Positions 18,729 through 28,568 of a stretch of 64,000 bases of DNA are shown piece by piece. Position numbers and translations under genes: made by a program. The stretch comes from Thermoplasmata archaeon (GTDB lineage Archaea; Thermoplasmatota; Thermoplasmata; Thermoplasmatales; GCA-001856825). The notes beneath the pieces were generated by a model. That model saw only the letters and a list, made by a program, of their open reading frames with translations, was not told the origin of the DNA and did not search any database. The first letter of the stretch is position 1; every line of letters begins with the position of its first letter. The stretch is taken from contig JAGDXP010000024.1 of assembly GCA_023256475.1 (NCBI GenBank), positions 24,070 to 88,069 of the forward strand. The letters run 5' to 3'.

Positions 18729-20222
18729 TCAGCTGCCCTTAAATATGTAATTATACCAGTCTTTCCTTACCTTGCCTGTAATATCGAAATAAACGTGCTT
18801 TATATATGTAAACTCCTCCAATGAATATGCGGAAAGTGATGCTCCATGACCGCTTTGCTTATAACCGGCCCATGGCATTTCAGATGGAACCACCACATGT
18901 TCATTTATCCAAACCGTTCCAAACCTCAAATCCCTTGTAGCTCTTATGGCCCTTGTCACATCTTTAGTCCATACGGAAGCGCCTAGCCCATAAATAACAT
19001 CGTTAGCCCTCTTGATTACCTCCTGATAATCTTTAAATTTCAAAACTGTAAATACAGGGCCAAAAATCTCCTCCTTCACAATTGATGATTCTTCATTTTC
19101 TGTTTCAATAATTGCTGGAGACAAATAGAAACCGTTTTCATGCCCCTGAATTCTGGGCACAGTTCCTCCAGACAATATCCTTCCTCCTTCCTGTATACCC
19201 AATTCAATGTATCTCTTTACCCTCTCCAAATGGCTCTTGGATATTAGTGGCCCTAAATCAGTGCCTTCATCAAATGGTGATCCTACCTTAACTTGCGCCA
19301 GCCTTTCGTTCAATCTTTTTATGAACTTATCATAGATGCTTTCATGAACATAATAACGTGTTGAATTGGCGCAGTCTTCACCATTGTTAATAAGCCCTCC
19401 CACTATGGCAGCTTCAACTGCACCGTCAACGTTCCCGTCCTCAAATACTATGAACGGAGCTTTGCCTCCCAGTTCAAGCGAAACCTTCTTGAGATTCGAA
19501 GAGGATAGCTCAGAAAGCCTCTTTCCTACCTCAGTGCTTCCAGTAAAGGCAATCATATCTACCTTTTTGCTTCTGGCTATTTCCTCTCCTATCTTGCTTC
19601 CTGGACCTGTAACTACATTAAATACCCCCTTTGGGATTCCTGACTTGTGAATTATTTCGGCAAGCATTAGAGTGGTAAGTGGGGTCCAGCTTGCCGGCTT
19701 TATAACAACTGTATTTCCCATGGCAATCGCGGGGAAAGCCCTCCAGACCACCATCATCAACGGATAATTCCATGGAGTAATCACACCCACAACACCTATG
19801 GGTTCTCTCCTTACGGCGCTTGTTCCATCTGCAACATATTCACCCATAGATTTTCCTTCTATAACTCTGGCTGCTCCAGCTATGAATCTAATGTTGTCAA
19901 TTGTATAAGGTACATCATAGTTCTTGACCTGTTTAATTGGCTTTCCTGTAATCAAGGTTTCCATCTTTACAAAATCATCAAATCTTTTTTCAATTTCTTC
20001 AGCTATCTTCAGTAGATACATGCTTCTATCCGCCGGCGTAAGATAGCTCCATCTTCCATCATCAAATGCATCTCTAGCCGAATCAATAGCAGAATTAAGA
20101 TCTTCAACATCACCTTCCGGAACTGTTGCGATTGGTTCCCCCTTCGAGGGATCAAGTACTTGCATACGCTTACCTGACTTTGAATCTCTCCATTCACCAT
20201 CAATATACATTTTCCAATCCAC
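18729..20222 (-). CDS. Aldehyde dehydrogenase (NAD(P)-dependent)
   Basis: A 497-residue ALDH: SLELGGKAPFIVFEDGN holds the catalytic Glu region, and NNGEDCANSTRYYVHES the catalytic Cys. The ANSTR context and the end (PSEMPWAGYKQSGHG) resemble betaine, aminobutyraldehyde and gamma-glutamyl-aminobutyraldehyde dehydrogenases. Start is GTG at 20222; an ATG four codons later (20210) is an alternative. The gene lies 53 bases after an APC permease on the same strand, suggesting uptake and oxidation of an amine or amino acid as a pair. Confidence 0.85.
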   Translation of the reverse strand: MDWKMYIDGEWRDSKSGKRMQVLDPSKGEPIATVPEGDVEDLNSAIDSARDAFDDGRWSYLTPADRSMYLLKIAEEIEKRFDDFVKMETLITGKPIKQVKNYDVPYTIDNIRFIAGAARVIEGKSMGEYVADGTSAVRREPIGVVGVITPWNYPLMMVVWRAFPAIAMGNTVVIKPASWTPLTTLMLAEIIHKSGIPKGVFNVVTGPGSKIGEEIARSKKVDMIAFTGSTEVGKRLSELSSSNLKKVSLELGGKAPFIVFEDGNVDGAVEAAIVGGLINNGEDCANSTRYYVHESIYDKFIKRLNERLAQVKVGSPFDEGTDLGPLISKSHLERVKRYIELGIQEGGRILSGGTVPRIQGHENGFYLSPAIIETENEESSIVKEEIFGPVFTVLKFKDYQEVIKRANDVIYGLGASVWTKDVTRAIRATRDLRFGTVWINEHVVVPSEMPWAGYKQSGHGASLSAYSLEEFTYIKHVYFDITGKVRKDWYNYIFKGS

Positions 20223-20275
20223 TTTGCATCACCTTGGTTGATTCAATAAAAAATTAAAAAGAGATTGTTCATAAT

Positions 20276-21721
20276 CTATGCTTTTTGTTGAACGTTTTTA
20301 GATACATAACTCTCTCCCAATGTTCCATTATGGTGCTTTATTGCCACTACAATGGCTGCAATTATTGCGATGATAAACACTGCAATCAGTCCTCCAAAGT
20401 ATGGTTCGGTTAAGCTGCTATAGCCCTCATAGAAAGCGTACACGAATAAGACCACACCCCCAGCTGGCGCCACAACTGAAATAAGGAAATTCCTTGGTGT
20501 TGTAACTTTCCTGCCTGATTTATGTAGATAGAATGCCAAGGCCAATTCTGGTATTATGTGGTGGATGAACCATAATGCTACGACCATGCTACCCGCTAGG
20601 AAAAGTGCATAGAAAGGACCCTGACTTACCCCATAAAAATGTATCATTAGGAGTTCAATGATTACTGTAACCAAAGATCCCGCTATGGCATTAAATAGTG
20701 CTGCATTGGTGGGAGACCCCTTACTGTTTACCTTTGTTAGGAACTCAGATCCTATGAATTTGTCCCTTCCCATTGCATACAGGAGCCTGGTGAAAGACAT
20801 CCCGGGAACAAAACCTCCAAAAGCCTGACCCAAAAGAGCCACAATGAAGAATAACCATCCCGCTGCCAGGCCAAGATATGGAATGTAGGCGGCCAATCCT
20901 GGGCTAAGCTCAGATGAAAGGTTAGATGCGTGGGAGAGACCTATGGCTACTACCTCCGAGTACATTGCATATATCCCTATACCTGTGGAAATTAGGACAC
21001 CTACGATTATGGCTTTCCACACATTTTTAAACGATGCCTTTCCCTCCTCTGAGAAGAAGAGTGGAACTCCATATCCTGTATAGAAAAGGAACCCGGCAAG
21101 AATTACTCCCAGGAAGAGGCCCGAGAATCCACCTGGAGCAACATTTGGATTGAAGGCCTGGAGGCTGTTATAAGGAGTTTTTACTATAACATATGCACCG
21201 TATGCTAGCAGTATTATAATTTGGATTACTCCTGAGAATATTATCCATTTGGCCGCAACTTTCAAATCTACTACTGAAACTATATACATTGCAACGAAGA
21301 ATAATATTGAAATAAGCACGTAAATCCATGATGGCAGAATATAGCCATTGAGCAGATAGGTCAGGGAAGAATATATAACATAGGCAAAAGCTGTAGATGT
21401 TAGCACATCAAAAAATAGGAAATATACAAGATTCATTAAAGATACAAACTTCCCCACAGCTTTTCCAAAACCAAGTTCAGTCAAGCCATAATAACCACCT
21501 GCAAATGATGTAAGCCTAGCATATTCCAGAATGGGAATGCTCGCCAAAAGAATGAGAATTGCCCCAAATATTGGAACTAATGGCGCAGCAAAACCCGCAT
21601 AGGTAACTGCCGCAGCTGCATTTGATACAGCCATGGCCATAGGATATATGGCTGCAACCGTCATAAAAGCCATTGACCAAAGGCCAACCTTATCCTTCGA
21701 AAGACCTCCAGAATTGGACAT
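20276..21721 (-). CDS. APC-superfamily amino-acid/polyamine permease
   Basis: A polytopic carrier of about 480 residues with some 12 helices and the family opening GLSKDKVGLWSMAFMTVAAIYP. I choose the ATG at 21721 (MSNSGGLSKDKVG); an upstream ATG at 21742 is possible, but a TATA-like ATTTATAT near 21752 would start transcription around 21726, favouring the shorter form as a leaderless message. Probably co-transcribed with the aldehyde dehydrogenase, so its cargo may be an amine or amino acid. Divergent from the sugar operon at 21925. Confidence 0.8.
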   Translation of the reverse strand: MSNSGGLSKDKVGLWSMAFMTVAAIYPMAMAVSNAAAAVTYAGFAAPLVPIFGAILILLASIPILEYARLTSFAGGYYGLTELGFGKAVGKFVSLMNLVYFLFFDVLTSTAFAYVIYSSLTYLLNGYILPSWIYVLISILFFVAMYIVSVVDLKVAAKWIIFSGVIQIIILLAYGAYVIVKTPYNSLQAFNPNVAPGGFSGLFLGVILAGFLFYTGYGVPLFFSEEGKASFKNVWKAIIVGVLISTGIGIYAMYSEVVAIGLSHASNLSSELSPGLAAYIPYLGLAAGWLFFIVALLGQAFGGFVPGMSFTRLLYAMGRDKFIGSEFLTKVNSKGSPTNAALFNAIAGSLVTVIIELLMIHFYGVSQGPFYALFLAGSMVVALWFIHHIIPELALAFYLHKSGRKVTTPRNFLISVVAPAGGVVLFVYAFYEGYSSLTEPYFGGLIAVFIIAIIAAIVVAIKHHNGTLGESYVSKNVQQKA

Positions 21722-21817
21722 GGAATTGTAAACCCAGACCATATAAATATTTTTTCAAGCTTTCAACTTTCGGAATAACTTTTCCAATTTATGACATGTT
21801 AAAATTAAAAAAATTTG

Positions 21818-21834
21818 AGATTAATTAGTAATCT
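21818..21834. promoter_or_regulatory. Candidate operator (inverted repeat) between permease and aldolase operon
   Basis: AGATTA-ATTAG-TAATCT is a perfect 6-base inverted repeat with a 5-base spacer in the divergent region. It lies upstream of the TATA-like ATATATAAAAT near 21871 that serves the aldolase operon. In such AT-rich DNA it could be chance. Confidence 0.25.
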
Positions 21835-21924
21835 TTGTAAATGTTAATTACTTTAAATCCTGAAAATCAGAATATATAAAATAATAAAAAAGGGTTTATT
21901 AATAGGTTGACTATCCTTAACGGT

Positions 21925-22638
21925 ATGACTAATATTGGAAAAGAGACTAGGATAAGCAGGATTATAAAAAATGATGGCCATACGTTGATTTCTGCACTGG
22001 ATCATGGAGGAGAGGATGCCCTGGTAAAGGGGTTGGAAGACATGGGCAAGGTTCTTAATTCGGTGATAAGCGGAGGAGTGGATGCAGTACTGATCAATGA
22101 AGGCATTCTATTGAAATATCACCAAATCATAGTCACAAGGGTACCGGTGGTACTCAACATTCCCTTTGATCAGGATTTTGTAAAATTTGCTGTATCGTTG
22201 GGTGCAGATGCCATCAAAACCACATATTTCGGTGAAGTGCCCTTAAGGATTGAAATTGCCGACAAAATGCGCAAAATTGCAAAAGCCTCGGAGGAATATG
22301 GAATTCCTTACATTAACGAATTCATACCTTTGGAAAATGGCGTACCTTCCAACAATACAGAACTTGTATCCAGAGGTGCCAGGGCTGCCGCAGAATATGG
22401 TGCGGATATAGTTAAAACTTCTTTTGTCAAAAATTTCAATGAAGTTGTCAAATCCTCCCCCGTACCTGTAATAATAGCAGGTGGAGACCCATCCGGCGGT
22501 GACATATTTAGTGCAATGAGAGAAGTCATAAGGTCAGGAGGTGCAGGAGGGGCCATAGGTAGAAGCATATTCCAGTCGAGCAACATAGAACGGACTGTTA
22601 AAGAGTTAGTTAAAATAGTACACGGTGGTGGACCTTGA
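21925..22638 (+). CDS. Class I aldolase of the DhnA/FbaB (archaeal fructose-bisphosphate aldolase) family
   Basis: A Schiff-base aldolase of ~237 aa. Family landmarks are LISALDHGGEDALVKGLED, GADAIKTTYFGE, ADIVKTSFVK (lysine in a strand end) and a phosphate-binding end PVIIAGGDPSGGD...GAIGRSIFQS. The family includes archaeal FBP aldolase, LsrF and related enzymes. The ATG at 21925 (MTNIGKETRISRII) is preferred; a TTG at 21907 is less likely. It heads a tight three-gene operon with a zinc dehydrogenase (four-base overlap) and an FGGY kinase, so it probably cleaves a ketose phosphate made by them. Confidence 0.8.
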   Translation: MTNIGKETRISRIIKNDGHTLISALDHGGEDALVKGLEDMGKVLNSVISGGVDAVLINEGILLKYHQIIVTRVPVVLNIPFDQDFVKFAVSLGADAIKTTYFGEVPLRIEIADKMRKIAKASEEYGIPYINEFIPLENGVPSNNTELVSRGARAAAEYGADIVKTSFVKNFNEVVKSSPVPVIIAGGDPSGGDIFSAMREVIRSGGAGGAIGRSIFQSSNIERTVKELVKIVHGGGP

Positions 22639-23660
22639 AGGCAGCAGTTTTCAATGGTCCTTCCAATATTGAAATAACAGAAATTGAGATTCCTAAACCA
22701 AATCCTGATGAGCTTCTCATAAAAAATATAAGGATAGGAATTTGCCCAACTGATTTAAGGTACTATAAAGGTCTAAGGAAAGAATCAACATATGACAATC
22801 CCATGTTTACTACTGGGGTTAACACCTATGGACTTTCGGGTCATGAGGTAATTGGTGAAGTGGTTGGGATGGGTAATGAAGTGAGGGGTTTCGAGATTGG
22901 AGATATAGTAACACATGAAACCTTCACATATTGTGGACAATGCAAATATTGCAATGAAGGGCTAATAAATCTATGTGAAAATAAAAAGGATATTGCCAGG
23001 GGGTACTCTGAATACTATAAAGTTCCTTACAAATTTGCCTATAAATTCTCTAAAAGCGTGGATCCAAAATTCGGAGCTTTTGCAGAACCACTTGCAGTGG
23101 TGATACACGCTGTGAAAAAGGTACCTCAGAAGAAACTTGCAATTATTGGTGCCGGGCCTATGGGTATGCTGATGGCTCTCTATTCAAAGCATATAGGCAA
23201 GGATGTTGTTGTAATAGAAATCAAGAAAAACAGATATGAATTTGCAAGATCATTGGGAATAAATGCATTACCCCCAGATATATCCGCAGACCCATCCAAG
23301 GTTAAGGAATTCCTCCATGAGGGAATATATGGAGTAATATCATCCATTGGAGGAAGGGGTGCCATAGAAAATGCAATATCAGTTGCATCTGATTCTGCTC
23401 CAATAGTGATATTTGGAGGCACATATCCCCCTGACTCCATCCCACTGGATCTGAACTCAATCCATTATTCTGAAAAAATAATTACAGGTTCCACTGACCA
23501 TACTAGGGAAGACATGAAGGAATCCATGGAATTAATTGAGAAAAAAGCTCTCCCGTTGGATAAGCTTGTTACCAAAGAATTCGAATTCCCCGATCTTGTA
23601 AATGCATTCAATGCTGCATTAAATGGAGAGGAGATGAAAATTCAGGTAATTTTTAGGTAA
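22635..23660 (+). CDS. Zinc-dependent medium-chain (sugar-)alcohol dehydrogenase
   Basis: A 341-residue MDR dehydrogenase. Catalytic zinc ligands appear in IGICPTDLRYYKG and GHEVIGEV; the structural zinc lobe CGQCKYCNEGLINLC has its four cysteines; the NAD site is AIIGAGPMGM. It resembles sorbitol/glucose-type dehydrogenases. Start is TTG at 22635 within the aldolase stop. As the second gene of the operon it most likely oxidises a polyol or sugar ahead of the kinase and aldolase. Confidence 0.85.
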   Translation: MKAAVFNGPSNIEITEIEIPKPNPDELLIKNIRIGICPTDLRYYKGLRKESTYDNPMFTTGVNTYGLSGHEVIGEVVGMGNEVRGFEIGDIVTHETFTYCGQCKYCNEGLINLCENKKDIARGYSEYYKVPYKFAYKFSKSVDPKFGAFAEPLAVVIHAVKKVPQKKLAIIGAGPMGMLMALYSKHIGKDVVVIEIKKNRYEFARSLGINALPPDISADPSKVKEFLHEGIYGVISSIGGRGAIENAISVASDSAPIVIFGGTYPPDSIPLDLNSIHYSEKIITGSTDHTREDMKESMELIEKKALPLDKLVTKEFEFPDLVNAFNAALNGEEMKIQVIFR

Positions 23661-23662
23661 TT

Positions 23663-25117
23663 ATGAAGTATTACATTGGTATTGATATAGGATCAACGTC
23701 AACAAAAGGAATTTTAATGGATAGGGACAGGAATATAATTAAAAAAGACAGCAGAATACATGAATTGAAGGTTGTTGATGGCAGGTCAGAAACATGGGCT
23801 GAGCATTTTTTCCAGGAATCTATGGAAATAATTGGAGAGCTAATACAAAAGGGAAATATATTTCCAGGTGACATTGAAGCCATAAGCTTTTCTGGATTTG
23901 AATCAGTCAGCTTTGTGGGCAGAGAAGGAATGGAAGTACATCCAACTATGACCTATCTCGATAGCAGGTCAGAGCCATTGGCCACAGAATTCACAAAATT
24001 GATGGACCCAGAAGAATTGTTCTTCAAGACAAAAAACAGGGCAAGCTCCATATTTGAAGGGTATAAGGCAATGTACGCAGTAAAAAGAATTAGAGTTCCT
24101 TTGAAACAAATCAAATTGCTTGATGTGGCTCATTATTCAATCTTTAGGTTGACTGGAAAATATGTATTGGATCATACTTCGGCAATGTTATTTGCCCCAT
24201 TCTATAACCCTTCCATATCTGATTGGGATCAAGAGATTATAGAGGTTGCAAATTTAGATCCCTGCATGTTTCCAGACATTATGGAATCCTATGAAATTGC
24301 TGGAACAGTTAGCAAAGATTCTTCAGAAAAATTCAATTTGTCAAAAAATACCATAGTAACTGCTGGTGCTCAAGATGCATATGCATCATTGCTGGCCGAT
24401 GGTGTTCTGGATAATGGCGAATCTTCATTCATATATGCAACATCAGGTGTTTACGATGTTGTACATGATGGAACTAGATTTGACCACATCTTCGCAAACA
24501 CCAGGCATATAATACCAGGCAGGTACGTGTCCGAAGCTGCAATGTATAACGCAGGTTCCCTTCTCAATTGGTTCGGTAAGATTACAAGAAAAAATTTAAG
24601 CAGATTGGATTCAGCCATAGAAGATAAAAATAGGCCAGGTAAAATCATTAGCCTCCCTTTCTTTACTGGAGAAAGAGCACCCATCTGGAACAACAAGTTG
24701 AGAGGTTCCTTCTTCAATGTGGACTTTTCAGACAATATCTACGATTTTTATCTGTCACTGATGGAGGGGGTAGGATACTGGTTGAGGTACACCATTGAGA
24801 AGTTCAATTCCATCGACATATTCCCAAAGAGCATTGTGGCAGGAGGTGGTGGCTCAAAGAGTAACATTTGGACGCAGATTGTTTCCGATATAGTGGGGTT
24901 GCCGCAAGAGATCAAGGTGAGCGAGGGGGCAGCACAGGGAGATGCATTTATTTCATTGTATTCTTCCGGTGGAATGAACAGTTTCAATGAAATTAAAGAT
25001 TTCACAAAAATAAGGAAAAAAGTTACGCCTAATCAGAAGCTCAACGAAGCCTATGGAGAAAATTTTAACCTCTTCAAAAAACTTCTAGATATTTCAATAT
25101 CTGAAATATACAGTTGA
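23663..25117 (+). CDS. FGGY-family carbohydrate kinase
   Basis: A 484-residue sugar kinase with phosphate-1 motif YIGIDIGSTSTKGIL, the mid-protein GAQDAYASLLADGV segment, and the C-terminal adenosine motif IVAGGGGSKSNIWTQIVSD. It looks like xylulokinase/autoinducer-2 kinase relatives; the sugar is unknown. It starts two bases after the dehydrogenase stop and ends the operon. Together: dehydrogenate a polyol, phosphorylate the ketose, cleave it by aldolase (inference). Confidence 0.85.
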   Translation: MKYYIGIDIGSTSTKGILMDRDRNIIKKDSRIHELKVVDGRSETWAEHFFQESMEIIGELIQKGNIFPGDIEAISFSGFESVSFVGREGMEVHPTMTYLDSRSEPLATEFTKLMDPEELFFKTKNRASSIFEGYKAMYAVKRIRVPLKQIKLLDVAHYSIFRLTGKYVLDHTSAMLFAPFYNPSISDWDQEIIEVANLDPCMFPDIMESYEIAGTVSKDSSEKFNLSKNTIVTAGAQDAYASLLADGVLDNGESSFIYATSGVYDVVHDGTRFDHIFANTRHIIPGRYVSEAAMYNAGSLLNWFGKITRKNLSRLDSAIEDKNRPGKIISLPFFTGERAPIWNNKLRGSFFNVDFSDNIYDFYLSLMEGVGYWLRYTIEKFNSIDIFPKSIVAGGGGSKSNIWTQIVSDIVGLPQEIKVSEGAAQGDAFISLYSSGGMNSFNEIKDFTKIRKKVTPNQKLNEAYGENFNLFKKLLDISISEIYS

Positions 25118-25135
25118 AAAAATAGAGTAGCTCAT

Positions 25136-25867
25136 CTAACCCAGCATGAACTCCCTTATTACGGGCCCAATCCTGTCTATGGCCTCAAAGGTCATGGAAT
25201 GGCCGGAATCAACTTCCACTATCCTGCTATTAGGAAAAACCTTCCCCAAGGAATCTTCAAACCTGGGACCAAAAAGGATGTCGTGGATTCCAATTAGAAT
25301 TAATGTCTCCGTGGTAATTTTATAATTCCTAATGTCAAATGATGCCAATGCTGCACCCATTTGTGAGGATCTCACTGGATCAAAGGGATGAAGCGTCTCA
25401 TAGGCCCTGATTCTATCTAGATTTTCCCTGATAAATTTCTCTGAAAAAGAAGCCCTCAATGATTCCTCCTCAGATCCGACCCACATTGAAATTGTCTTGA
25501 ATACCTGTTCATCCAGATGGGTTGTTGGGGAAATCAATACAACTTTCTTTAAGGAATCTTGATATTTGCTTGCCATTATGGAAGCAATCATAGAACCCAT
25601 GGAAATCCCTATCACTGAAAATTTTTCAAAATTTAGGTTGTCCATGATCTTTTTGAAAATACCAGAAATTTCATCCAAACCTATTTCATAATCTCCGCTC
25701 TTTCCATGATTTGGAACATCGACATATATCCTCCTGAAATCGCTAAGATAATATGCATACGGATACATGGCGAAGTTAGCAGATCCCAATCCATGAATAA
25801 GCAGTACCGGGTCTCCATAACCCATTATTTCTATATTAATTTGATAATCATCCACATTGCAAATCAT
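25136..25867 (-). CDS. Alpha/beta hydrolase
   Basis: A hydrolase of ~243 residues: oxyanion region VLLIHGLGSANF, nucleophile elbow GISMGSMIAS (Ser), and the catalytic His in DSGHSMTFEAI. The Asp is probably in LILIGIHDILFG. The substrate is unknown (ester, lactone or amide). I choose the ATG at 25867 (MICNVDDYQINIEIMG); an ATG at 25903 would add 12 residues, and the open frame extends further upstream to 25987. Convergent with the kinase; divergent from the phosphoesterase gene. Confidence 0.75.
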   Translation of the reverse strand: MICNVDDYQINIEIMGYGDPVLLIHGLGSANFAMYPYAYYLSDFRRIYVDVPNHGKSGDYEIGLDEISGIFKKIMDNLNFEKFSVIGISMGSMIASIMASKYQDSLKKVVLISPTTHLDEQVFKTISMWVGSEEESLRASFSEKFIRENLDRIRAYETLHPFDPVRSSQMGAALASFDIRNYKITTETLILIGIHDILFGPRFEDSLGKVFPNSRIVEVDSGHSMTFEAIDRIGPVIREFMLG

Positions 25868-25952
25868 ATTTTCAAATTGGAATATAAAATGAATTAAAGA
25901 CATTTTTCCAAGGACATAACTCTTAAATTGTTTACAATCTTTGCAACGCAAT

Positions 25953-26648
25953 ATGAAGATACTTGTGGCAAGCGATATACATGCCAATCCATTCCCTTTG
26001 AAAACTGCGCTGGAGGAGAGTTATGATAAGGCAATATTCCTTGGTGATTCGGTGGATTATGGGCCTTATCCAGCTGAAGTTATAGATTTATTGAGGGATA
26101 ATTTCGACTTGTTCATAATGGGAAACCATGACTACGCTGTTGCATATGGAGTGGATTGCAAATGTGGTGAAGAGAATCATGATATTTCTGTATATTCAAG
26201 GGAAAACATAACTCTGAAGATTCTTTCTAAAGAGGATATAGATTTTCTGAAGCAATTCAAAGAAAGTGATTCCATAAATGCAGAATCCGTTGAGATAAAC
26301 ATCTATCATGGAGCCCCATGGGATCACCTTTACGGTTACATTTTTCCCTGGAAACCTGAGACTTTAAGCTCGAGAAGTATACTTGGTGGGGATGATGGTG
26401 ATTATTTCCTTATAGGCCATACCCACCATCAGTTCATATTAACTAAGGGCGGAAAGACCTTCATAAACCCGGGTTCTCTGGGTCAACCAAGGGATCTAGT
26501 TGGTTTTCCCTCATATTTGATTATAGATACTGAAAAGCATTCCTTTGATTTTAAGAGGGTAAAATATGACAGATCAAAATTGCACTATGAAATTGAAAGA
26601 ATTGTCAGGGATGAAAAGATGCAGTCAAGGCTGAAAGCTATGTTCTGA
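25953..26648 (+). CDS. Calcineurin-like metallophosphoesterase (YfcE/MJ0936 type)
   Basis: A compact 232-residue phosphoesterase with all metal motifs: SDIHANPFPL, LGDSVDYGP, MGNHDYAV, a His in NIYHGAPWDH, and GHTHHQF followed by INPGSLGQPRD. It probably hydrolyses phosphodiesters. ATG at 25953 gives MKILVASDIHAN as expected; the TTG four codons earlier is ignored. The loop with two cysteines (VDCKCGEE) is unusual and could bind an extra metal (inference). Confidence 0.88.
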   Translation: MKILVASDIHANPFPLKTALEESYDKAIFLGDSVDYGPYPAEVIDLLRDNFDLFIMGNHDYAVAYGVDCKCGEENHDISVYSRENITLKILSKEDIDFLKQFKESDSINAESVEINIYHGAPWDHLYGYIFPWKPETLSSRSILGGDDGDYFLIGHTHHQFILTKGGKTFINPGSLGQPRDLVGFPSYLIIDTEKHSFDFKRVKYDRSKLHYEIERIVRDEKMQSRLKAMF

Positions 26649-26702
26649 TATTTTCCAATTCTTTACAATAAGTATTTCATTGAAGATTGAATTTTTAGTG
26701 CA

Positions 26703-27227
26703 ATGAGTTATGATTTCGAGGATAGTTCCAGGGAATTTCCACCTCGCTATAGAGTTGTCTCAGCTGGCTCCCCCTCCATAGAAAAATTTGAGAATTTCAA
26801 GGATGCCTTGGATTACTGCAAAAAATTGAAGGATTCACTTTCCAAAATAGATATTGGTGACAGGGAAGTCTGCACTATAAGGAATGAATGTGGAAGATTA
26901 TACATATCCGAAGCAGTGGAGCTAACCAAACCTGAAATAGACTCCCTGCAGGAAATTCCTGTGTATTATAAGGTTGCATTGAAAGCGTTGCTAGAGAAAT
27001 ATGCATCCACTTATCTAGATAAGCCCATTGAAGACCTAACATTTATAAAGGAATTGATGGCGGGGAAATCACTTGATGGTTTGAGCATGATTCTAGAGCT
27101 CTGGAACAGGTATTGGGAAGTAAGGATAAGGTTGAGAGGGGATAACAGGGATGGTTTTTATATAATCAGGAGCAGGGATGTCCTAGATCCAAAAGATCAG
27201 AATACTCTGAATGCTCAGACTTCGTGA
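26703..27227 (+). CDS. Unknown protein
   Basis: I do not recognise this 174-residue protein. It is soluble and charged, with an N-terminal mixed alpha/beta part containing two cysteines (EVCTIRNECGRLYISE), then a helical part (VYYKVALKALLEKYAS) and an Arg-rich stretch WEVRIRLRGDNRDGF. It follows the metallophosphoesterase with a 54-base gap on the same strand and may share its transcript. Confidence 0.5.
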   Translation: MSYDFEDSSREFPPRYRVVSAGSPSIEKFENFKDALDYCKKLKDSLSKIDIGDREVCTIRNECGRLYISEAVELTKPEIDSLQEIPVYYKVALKALLEKYASTYLDKPIEDLTFIKELMAGKSLDGLSMILELWNRYWEVRIRLRGDNRDGFYIIRSRDVLDPKDQNTLNAQTS

Positions 27228-27265
27228 TATTTAACTTGAAATCCAAAAAAGATTGAATAGGTAAT

Positions 27266-28531
27266 TTATGTGTTTGCTTCCCTTATTTTTTTAAGTATTT
27301 CCTGTGCAACATCCAACCTTATCTTCTTTTGCTTCACCAGCTCATTGGCTACTAGATCGATTTCATCACCTACTGCACCTGCACTAATGGCAACATTTCT
27401 CGCGTGAAGTTCCATGTGCCCCCTCTGTATACCTTCAGTTGCCAATGCCCTTATTGCGGCAAAGTTTTGAGCCAGTCCTACTGCAGCGAGAACCCCTGCA
27501 AATTCTTGTGCACTTGATACGTTTAGTATCTTCCTAGCTATCTTGGCCTTTGGATGGGTTGAAGTAGCTCCACCCACTATTCCAACTGCCATGGGAAGCT
27601 CTATGTATCCCACCAAGTCACCTTCTTCATTCTTCTCCCATCTGGTAAGACTTTTATAGCCGTTCAAAGCAGCATAGGCATGTGCTCCGGCCTCTATAGC
27701 CCTCCAGTCATTGGCTGTGGCTATGAGAACCGCGTCGATACCGTTCATTATCCCCTTGTTATGGGTTGTCGCCCGGTAAGGGTCCAGCATGGCAAATTTA
27801 TAAGCTTCCAATATTCCATCCACCACATCAGGCCCACCTATGGCATCCTTGTCAAATACTGCGTAAGCCCTTGCCAGTCTATAGGTAGCAAGATTGCTAA
27901 GTATCCTCAATCTTACTTTACCCTTGGATAATTCTTCGATGTTGGGGGCTAGAGCTTCGGCCATGGTATTTACTGCATTGGCACCCATGGCATCCCTAAC
28001 ATCCACCAAAAGATGTACAACGATCATGGGTTCCTTTTCATCCAGAACCCTAACATCAATATCTTTTGCACCTCCTCCTAGCTTAACCAATATAGGATCC
28101 TGCTGGTTGGCAATTTCTAGCAATTTCTTCTTATTTTCCAGTATCCTGAATTTAGCTCCAAATGGATCGGGCATTCCAGAAACTTCAATTTGTCCAATCA
28201 TTACTGGATCCGTGGCAATGGCCTTAAAGCCTCCTTTAACTCTGGCCATCTTTGCCGCATTGCTTGCAGCTGCAACCACGCTCGGCTCCTCAATGGCCAT
28301 GGGTATGAGGTAATCCTTATCATTTATCAGAAAATTCACAGCTATACCCATGGGTACTTCCATAACCGAAACAACATTTTCAATCATATGGTCTGCAAGA
28401 TGTTCGCCCAACCCGCCCATATTCCTTATTAAATCAACTTCTTCTTCAGTCAGGTTTGCGAATTTCTTCAAGACTTCCCTTCTCTTTTCCATGCTCAGCT
28501 TGTAAAAGCCTGGAATATTGGAACTTTCCAT
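27266..28531 (-). CDS. mvaA: Hydroxymethylglutaryl-CoA reductase, class II (bacterial type)
   Basis: HMG-CoA reductase of 421 aa; makes (or in some bacteria degrades) mevalonate, here for archaeal isoprenoid lipids. Class II landmarks: EEPSVVAAASNAAKMA near residue 82, DAMGANAVNTMAEALAP, and the C-terminal catalytic His in RGHMELHARN. Class II enzymes in Thermoplasmatales and Archaeoglobus are thought to derive from bacteria (established literature as I recall it). Divergent from tsr3 with TATA-like boxes interleaved in the gap. Confidence 0.92.
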   Translation of the reverse strand: MESSNIPGFYKLSMEKRREVLKKFANLTEEEVDLIRNMGGLGEHLADHMIENVVSVMEVPMGIAVNFLINDKDYLIPMAIEEPSVVAAASNAAKMARVKGGFKAIATDPVMIGQIEVSGMPDPFGAKFRILENKKKLLEIANQQDPILVKLGGGAKDIDVRVLDEKEPMIVVHLLVDVRDAMGANAVNTMAEALAPNIEELSKGKVRLRILSNLATYRLARAYAVFDKDAIGGPDVVDGILEAYKFAMLDPYRATTHNKGIMNGIDAVLIATANDWRAIEAGAHAYAALNGYKSLTRWEKNEEGDLVGYIELPMAVGIVGGATSTHPKAKIARKILNVSSAQEFAGVLAAVGLAQNFAAIRALATEGIQRGHMELHARNVAISAGAVGDEIDLVANELVKQKKIRLDVAQEILKKIREANT

Positions 28532-28534
28532 AAA

Positions 28535-28562
28535 TCTCTATATAGAAATGACATATAGATAT
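28535..28562. promoter_or_regulatory. Interleaved divergent promoters for mvaA and tsr3
   Basis: A CTATATAG box at 28538-28545 lies 24-31 bases before the tsr3 ATG at 28569, matching a leaderless start. On the opposite strand a CTATATG-like box near 28553-28560 lies about 25 bases before the mvaA ATG at 28531. The two boxes sit within each other's transcribed regions, so the genes probably compete for initiation. Confidence 0.5.
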
Positions 28563-28568
28563 TGCGAA

